A stretch of DNA of 64,000 nt from Trichomonas vaginalis G3 (taxonomy: Eukaryota > Parabasalia > Trichomonadida > Trichomonadidae). Both the position numbers and the translations under genes were made by a program. Positions 58,189 through 64,000 of this stretch are shown here, piece after piece. How positions within the stretch are numbered: the stretch's first letter is position 1; each line of letters starts with the position of its first letter. Location of the stretch: the NCBI RefSeq assembly GCF_026262505.1, contig NC_067205.1, positions 12,028,001 through 12,092,000 of the forward strand, written 5' to 3'. Under the pieces are notes generated by a model. The model worked only from the letters and a program-made list of their open reading frames with translations, was not told the origin of the DNA and searched no databases.

Positions 58189-58770
58189 TTAGCAAGTAAA
58201 TTTTAATGAAATGTTGTGGTCGTCAAATATTTTTATGACGTCTGGGAAACTATATTTTAAGTTCAACGTTTCACCTCCTTTCATAACGTATATCTTGTCA
58301 ATGACATTATATGAAACACCACAGCAAGCAATGTCAGGTTCTATTTCTTTGATGTTTATATCGTCTGCCTCTGTCAAAAGTTTCAATAGTTCTTTCAAAA
58401 CTTCATGAGGTGCAATGACATATGAGTTCACTTTTACAGGGTTGTGTTCGACCAAGTTTAACATTATACCCAAAGCCTGACAAATCTTCTCCTGAGTTTT
58501 AAGTTTGTCTTTAAGTTGTTGGTAGTCGTTTCGAATATCTGCAACAGAACTTAAGTCTCTGCTAACTTCAGGATATGTTGGTTGTTCTTTTACAGGAACT
58601 ATTGTTATACCATCTTCGTCTTCGTATGGTTTCCCCACTTCAACATCTCTGTCTTTGACATTGACAACAACACTTTGACTGTTTGTTTGAGTTGGTGAAT
58701 TTAACTTCACATCTGCCACCGCCATTAAACCTTTTGAAACACTTACGCTTCTATTTTTCGGAAATGACAT
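58189..58770 (-). CDS. 193-residue Polinton protein with coiled coil
   Basis: This open frame starts MSFPKNRSVSVSKGLMAVAD. The first 75 residues are polar and likely disordered, with an EVGKPYEDEDGITIVPVKEQ segment. A coiled coil (about 80-105) and a compact C-terminal domain with three cysteines follow. The start at 58770 was chosen by the leader TTTTTATTCTAAGTAAA on the minus strand; longer in-frame extensions run into the divergent gene. Function unknown. Confidence 0.6.
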   Translation of the reverse strand: MSFPKNRSVSVSKGLMAVADVKLNSPTQTNSQSVVVNVKDRDVEVGKPYEDEDGITIVPVKEQPTYPEVSRDLSSVADIRNDYQQLKDKLKTQEKICQALGIMLNLVEHNPVKVNSYVIAPHEVLKELLKLLTEADDINIKEIEPDIACCGVSYNVIDKIYVMKGGETLNLKYSFPDVIKIFDDHNISLKFTC

Positions 58771-58788
58771 TTTACTTAGAATAAAAAG

Positions 58789-59208
58789 ATGGACGTATTT
58801 GAGTATCTCTTCGAATTGAAGCAGAACAAAGTTTACACACACAAACAATACAAGTTCATTGACAGAATAGTTCTTTATACAAACAATGGAAAATGTTATA
58901 GAATAGCAGTCTTTGCTGAACCAAAATATTTTCATAAAGCAAAGAAAGTTGGTATAACCGAGATGGTGAAAGTTCTTGAAGCAGACAAAAATATGACTTC
59001 AAAACTGACCGATATTTCTAAAGGTAAGTTTATAATACAATACTATGTCAAAACTGGCGTACTGTCAATATTTGACGGAGAGAAGTCAGTTCAAGAACAA
59101 CTTACTGACCTGCTGCCAAAATCTGCTCGATGGAAGCTGTCGTTATACCAATCTGAGGAGCCCCAGCAGGTTTCATCGAACGAATTTTCAAAAGAGCATC
59201 TTCCGTGA
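58789..59208 (+). CDS. 139-residue Polinton protein overlapping the capsid gene, MavB copy
   Basis: This open frame matches 23726-24145. Start MDVFEYLFELKQNKVYTHKQ, with 18 bases to the divergent start at 58770. The C-terminal 35 codons lie opposite the 3' end of the capsid-like gene (59102-59208). No family is recognised. Confidence 0.65.
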   Translation: MDVFEYLFELKQNKVYTHKQYKFIDRIVLYTNNGKCYRIAVFAEPKYFHKAKKVGITEMVKVLEADKNMTSKLTDISKGKFIIQYYVKTGVLSIFDGEKSVQEQLTDLLPKSARWKLSLYQSEEPQQVSSNEFSKEHLP

Positions 59209-60705
59209 AAAGTGCTATTGGTTTTGTAAACTTCTTTGCTTTCAATTCATCTGGACCGTCTCTGTCACCAGTATATTGTATTTGAACTGTACCAACAGTT
59301 GAAATACCACCCATAAAGTCTTCTGAGTCAGCAAATGGAATGCCAAGCCAAAAGTTTGAACGGTCTCCATTTGTATATTGAGTGTTTTGACCTCCTGTAT
59401 GAGTCCATACTTTCACATATGGCATAATAGAACTTTGCATTTCAGGGTTAATGGTTGTTGTGAAGTTGTTGTTAAAGTTCATAGCATCTAATGTCAAGTT
59501 GTATGACCTCATATCCTCAACTGTAGAATATTCTTCTCTTGGATAGTATTTGCCATCTATGTTTATATGATATTTAATACCGGGGTTGTAGAAACAAGAA
59601 TAGTCATTTATAGTTCGTCTGAACAGTACAAACATAGTATCTGCATGTTTCATTGCAGTTGTTAAGGCAATATCTGTTCTTGCACCTGGGTCAGCACTTT
59701 GGTTTCCAACTTCACCTGCAAAGTCTTTGACAGATATTTGGTGTATAGGGAACATAAGTGGAACTGCAATATATTTGGCAGCTAAAGCATTTGAAATATC
59801 TGGGTCCAACATATAGACTGCAAGTCTGCTTTCTATTCTCTTGCATTCAAACTTTTCGCATGTGAACTTAACTGGGTCCCAAGCAGTTCCAGCAGCATTG
59901 AAGTAGTAGTTTACTTCAGTGTTGAGGTTTGAGAAACCAAAGTCTAAGTCAACTTTGTCTTTGCAAAAGTCACAGAACTTGGCTCCACCAGTTCCAGCTA
60001 CAGTAAGAGTGAATGGGTCTTGTGTTGGTGCAATGACTAAGTTATTTTTGCTTGGAGTAAGTTCGATAGAAATTTTTCCTGCCCAGTTTGGCAAGTATCT
60101 TAAAAACCTGAAGATGAGGAAAGATGACAAAGGAACTCTAAGTTTCAATTTTACTTTGGTTACTGCTGCTGCAGTTTGTCCAGAAAGGTCAACATAAACT
60201 CCTGGAACGTTAGGGTCAAGTCTTCTTATTTTCTCAATAGTTGCATACTGGTCTGTTTGTTCTCTAGCTTGTGTTGTACTGAGTTTCTCAAAGCGAACCA
60301 TTCATAGTTTGCCCATGTTACTGTTTGAACTAAGTCAGAGTTAGAATATATCTTATATCCCATGAAAACTTCTGGAGCATATTGGTATCCGACATAGAAA
60401 ATTCCATTGCAACCTTTCTTGTCAGACAACTTGGCAGAAGGTTTTATTTCAATGTCTTGTTCCACGTATAAGAAAGAGTTGTCAATAGAAATTATATGAA
60501 ACCTGTCGCAAGCAATATCTACTGTTGTTGAAGAACCTTCTCCAAACTCACCTACGTTTCCATAAGAAACAGCAGTTGTATATTCGTAAGTTCCAGGAAC
60601 TATTTCTGACCTTCTAATGGCATTGTCGCATTCGTTATACCATTCGGAAACATTTCCATTCATGGCATCCAAAACTGTTGGCGTTATATTCTGAGCGGCG
60701 TACAT
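59102..60705 (-). pseudogene. Candidate major capsid protein region, MavB copy
   Basis: This is the counterpart of 22223-23832 and 248-1850. The start MYAAQNITPTVLDAMNGNVS follows the leader ATTTTTACCCATATGAA. A beta-rich N-terminal part (GVYVDLSG, KVKLKLRVPLSSFLIFRFL) and a beta-rich C-terminal part fit the two jelly rolls of a Polinton major capsid protein of normal size. It is almost one open frame but not quite. Assignment by size, character and neighbours. Confidence 0.6.
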
Positions 60706-60737
60706 TTCATATGGGTAAAAATATAGAATAGTTGGGT

Positions 60738-63700
60738 TTATGTGTCATAATAGAACCCACGTGGACCAAGCTTTACTTTCTTCCTGACTGAGTTTTTAAC
60801 TCTTCTTTTTCCTTCATTGCCACTACTTTCACTAGATGAAGTTAGTTCTTCACTACTTTCACTTTGTTCTACTCTTCTTCTTTGGTGTCGCTTTGGTAAC
60901 TTGCCCTCTGCTTGAAGTTGTTGCATCTTTGCCTCATGTTCACCTAGTATGTTGTAAATTTCCCATGTCCTTTTTGCCTTTGGGCTCTGGTCGCCCATCT
61001 CAGGTAACCAATATCCTAGAAAGAGTTTGTCATAGTTTGTATTTGAGTCTTTGCGTATTGTTTGCATGACTCTGTCCTGAGTTTCCGGTTCAAGCTCTTC
61101 AAACAGTGCCTGTCCATATGGAATAAGCTCGTTTCCAAATATATGTTTTTGTAGCCATTCTGGTTTTCTTTCCATGTTACCAACTATATCTTTTGTGAAT
61201 GGGAAAGCTTTTACCCAATCTTTCAGTCTTGCGTCGTTTATTTCTGTAGTTGGTTTTATTTTGTCAAGGAACATGTTTTTCAATACTAACATTTCATTTG
61301 GTACTGTCCATTTGAGTTTTCTTAAATATTCATCCCTTCTCAGTTCATCGTCTGCAAAGTAAGTTTTTATGACATTTTGCAAACTTTCATTTGCAAGGTC
61401 ATGTACAATAGGTTCTCTTCCTTCGCTCTCCCTAACTTTCTTTCTAAACTCTTCACCAAATATACCATCTCTATGGTTCTGTGTAGTTCTTTGAGATAAA
61501 TGTTCTAGAACGTCAGGTGTTATATTTCCATCAGCCATGTTCATTTCATACTGGTCCAAAATATCTGCATGTTTCATATCTTTCAATGGCATTAAAGCCG
61601 CGCTTAAAATACCAGCTATATCTGGTTCACCATTGACTTCCATTGCGTCTACAACTTCTTGGAATTGTGGTTGTAAGTTTATGAACCACCTATCCGGGTT
61701 AGCTTTATGACCCCATCTCATTGTAGTTCCATCGTCTGCAGAAACAAAAGTAGGTTTGTTTCCATCTTGGTTAGGTTCTGAATGAACTTTAAACAATGTT
61801 TCATTTCTATATGTTTTCTTGAAATTTAACCTTTTATTTTCACCGAGTTCATCCGAAGATTGAACGTTAAATGCTCGTAAGTAAAAAGGGTTGTTGTATT
61901 TGTGTACATTTTCTTTCAGTACTTCCATTCTATGCTGAATATTTTCATCTGGTGTTGGAGTCTTTTGTATGTCGGCAAACATTTTTCGATATTCTTCTAC
62001 TATGTCAGCCGAATTTTTTTTAGACTCTTGGAAATATTCCATATTCTCCGCATACACTTGTTGAGGGTCAAGATTTTTCGGCTGTTCCAAATCTTCATCT
62101 AGTTCTGTGAAGTTAGTTTCCAAAGGAGTGACTTGTTCGTTTCCTTCAGGCTCTTCTAGCTGTTGTTGCTGAACTATTTCTTCCATGTCTGGTTGTATCT
62201 GAACTTCTTCCTGTGGAGTTTCTTGTACCTCATCTGCTGACATTTCATATATTCCGAGACCGTTTTTAACAAATTCCCTATTTAAGTCATCCGCATTCAT
62301 AAGCCTTTGTTCTTTCGTTCCGTCTCTATTTTTTACGCGTTTCATGCAGATAGTTGAATCATTATTTAGCTCTGACACCAAATATCTCGGAGTAAATTCA
62401 TCCATGTCATTTGGATGATATGCTATTAAATCATATCCCTTTGCGAGCTTGTATTTTCCAGGTTTGAAATTATATCCGATTTGGTGCTGAGCCATAAAGC
62501 TAAATAGGTTCGGGTCAGTATTTCCATCCTTGAACTTTCGAATAGCTTCTTTATATCTGTCACTAAAGTCAATAGTATCTGGGTAACCATAGTCTTCTTT
62601 AAGCATTTTTAAGAATTCTTGGTTTCCTTGTTCTCTACTTCTTTTATGTCCTTGCTCTGTTTGTGGTTGTTGTTGTGCAGGGTTTTGAACTGTTGGTTGC
62701 TGTGCTGGTTGTGCAGCGTTTTTGAACTGTTGGTTGTTGGTGCTGGTTGTGGAGGTGGTTGTTGCTGGTTTTGGTGCATGCCTGTGTCTGTGTCCATGTG
62801 ACGATGTAAATGTTTTAGGTAGTCCTGTGCAGGTGCTTTCTCTTGGAGGGTTTGGTGGTATATAAGTCTCCACTAGCTAGTATATAAGTTCCACCAGCTG
62901 GTATATAAGTTCCACCAGCTGGCACATATGTTCCATCTGCAGCGTAATGTTACCTGACTTTTCGTTTTTTAAGAAAGCATTTACTAGGTCTGTTTTGGTC
63001 TGTTGTAACTCTTTTTCTTGATTTTCACAACAGTTGCTCTAACGGCGTCATAGCACTTTGAACTGCCTGTCTCGTTGCTGCATCTGTTATTTCGTCATAT
63101 TTTGTGCTACTTCTTTTAACTCTTTGTCGAAACTTCGGACTTCAGTTTCTTTCCAGATGAGAAGTCGTTCACTTGTTTCACCTTACTATGAAGAGCTTCG
63201 AATAGGCGTTCTTAAAGTCAGCATTTGTTAAAGCTTCATTTGAACTGTCTTCATCCGCTTGTATTTTTGTCCTTATTGACCCTATGAGTTGGCTGGCTTT
63301 AGCGTTGGCTTGGGCATCTAACCAGTCATTGTTAGCTTTTATATATTCTGCGCTTTTCATTGCCTTTTGCATGGCTGCGTCGTTATTTTTACTTTCTTGT
63401 GCTAAGTTTTCATACTGTACGGTTTGGTTTTGCAACTGTAAAAGTTTTCTGCCTTTACATTTGCTTCAACTTCTTTTTTATACTCATCGCTATCCATATA
63501 TGTCTTCAGGGCTTTTTTGTTTTATCTCTTCATTTCAGTACTTTATATCGAGTAGTATGGTTTTTCAAAATTACAACATCTTGTTCCATTTTTGCTACTT
63601 CTGCTGCTTTTTCTGACATTTTTTCGCATATTCCTCTGTACTTAGTTCTTTCAGTTGTTCTTCTTTCTTCTTTTTCTCTACGTTTAACTCATTGAGTTTC

Positions 63701-64000
63701 TTTGTGTGTCTGTCATATTCTAGTTTCTTTTCGTTTTCACCTATTTGCTTCTGTATGTCTATGTTTGACTTTTTGACATCTGCTATTTGATTTTTGAGTG
63801 AACTCAAATTCATTTGACTTTGAGGGTTATAGGCTGTTCCGTCTGCAGCTCCACCATAGCCTGCCATTTTCGCTAAAAGTGCCGCTCTTAAACCTCCACT
63901 CTGTGCACCAATGACTCGGTTTAAAAGCATAGGATTGCTTGACATTTGTTGCAACATAGTGGGGTCATTCAGCATTTGTTGTTGCAACTGTTGTTGTGGT
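60738..64000 (-). pseudogene. Long coiled-coil / Gln-Pro-rich structural protein region, MavB copy
   Basis: This is the counterpart of 1883-5172 and 18836-22190, running off the right edge. The C-terminal two thirds (60738-62873) are open for 711 codons: Pro/Gln linker, then QEFLKMLKEDYGYPDTIDFS and a long acidic/helical part, an all-helical domain (MFLDKIKPTTEINDARLKDW) and a Ser/Lys-rich end. The N-terminal coiled-coil part is degraded. A structural role is inferred from position. Confidence 0.6.

Larger units (their letters stand above)
44047..64000 (-). mobile_element. Polinton MavB, second part (integrase to coiled-coil gene, runs off window)
   Basis: This is the larger part of the Polinton that begins at 11295. 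Gene order mirrors Mav3: integrase start, amphipathic protein, polymerase, KilA-N genes, ATPase, helicase, capsid-like genes, coiled-coil gene. It differs from Mav3 in accessory content: an HNH gene, a KilA-N/T5orf172 gene and large cassette arrays are extra, while the 304-residue gene is absent. The element is broken, with perhaps ten to twenty breaks over both parts, and is recent by similarity. Confidence 0.8.

Overview
The window looks like a repeat-dominated, A+T-rich protist chromosome, most likely Trichomonas vaginalis or a close relative. This is an inference from several nearly identical, intronless, roughly 24 kb Polinton/Maverick elements packed and nested together, the hallmark of that genome. 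I see no clear host housekeeping gene, rRNA or tRNA. The Polintons are treated here as fossil virus-like elements.

Layout. (1) 1-6946: end of a Polinton (Mav1) running off the left edge: antisense-overlapping small gene, capsid-like gene, long coiled-coil gene, a 450-residue cargo gene and a terminal stem-loop plus T-run. (2) 7080-8150: an array of perfect hairpins, then about 1.1 kb of A+T-rich DNA without visible features. (3) 9251-11294: a DNA transposon with roughly 430-440 bp terminal inverted repeats and a DDE (rve-fold) transposase. (4) 11295-16149 and 44047-64000: two parts of one Polinton (MavB), separated by a 27.9 kb insertion and carrying the same 81 bp at both edges. (5) The insertion is a hairpin-rich element (H; 16150-17916 and 42151-44046), itself split by a second Polinton (Mav3, 17917-42150) with both terminal repeats present. 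The order of events is therefore Mav3 within H within MavB.

The Polinton gene set is protein-primed DNA polymerase B, retrovirus-type integrase, D5-like SF3 helicase, A32/FtsK-type packaging ATPase, a candidate double jelly-roll capsid protein, a candidate minor capsid protein, a very long coiled-coil/Gln-Pro protein, two small amphipathic proteins, a phage-type tail-fibre protein, a D12-class adenine methyltransferase, several KilA-N proteins, an HNH endonuclease and several unknowns. Many copies are broken. Mav3 and MavB are so similar that their spread looks recent.

The most striking observation is a possible cassette-exchange system. Two KilA-N genes each contain one unit of a short repeat in the variable part of the protein, and variant units of the same repeat lie in non-coding arrays beside the genes. 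The in-gene unit of Mav3 is almost identical to a silent unit in MavB, and the different in-gene unit of MavB also has a close silent counterpart. A second unexplained structure is the three arrays of alternating hairpins, with perfect arms that differ from hairpin to hairpin, lying beside Polinton ends.
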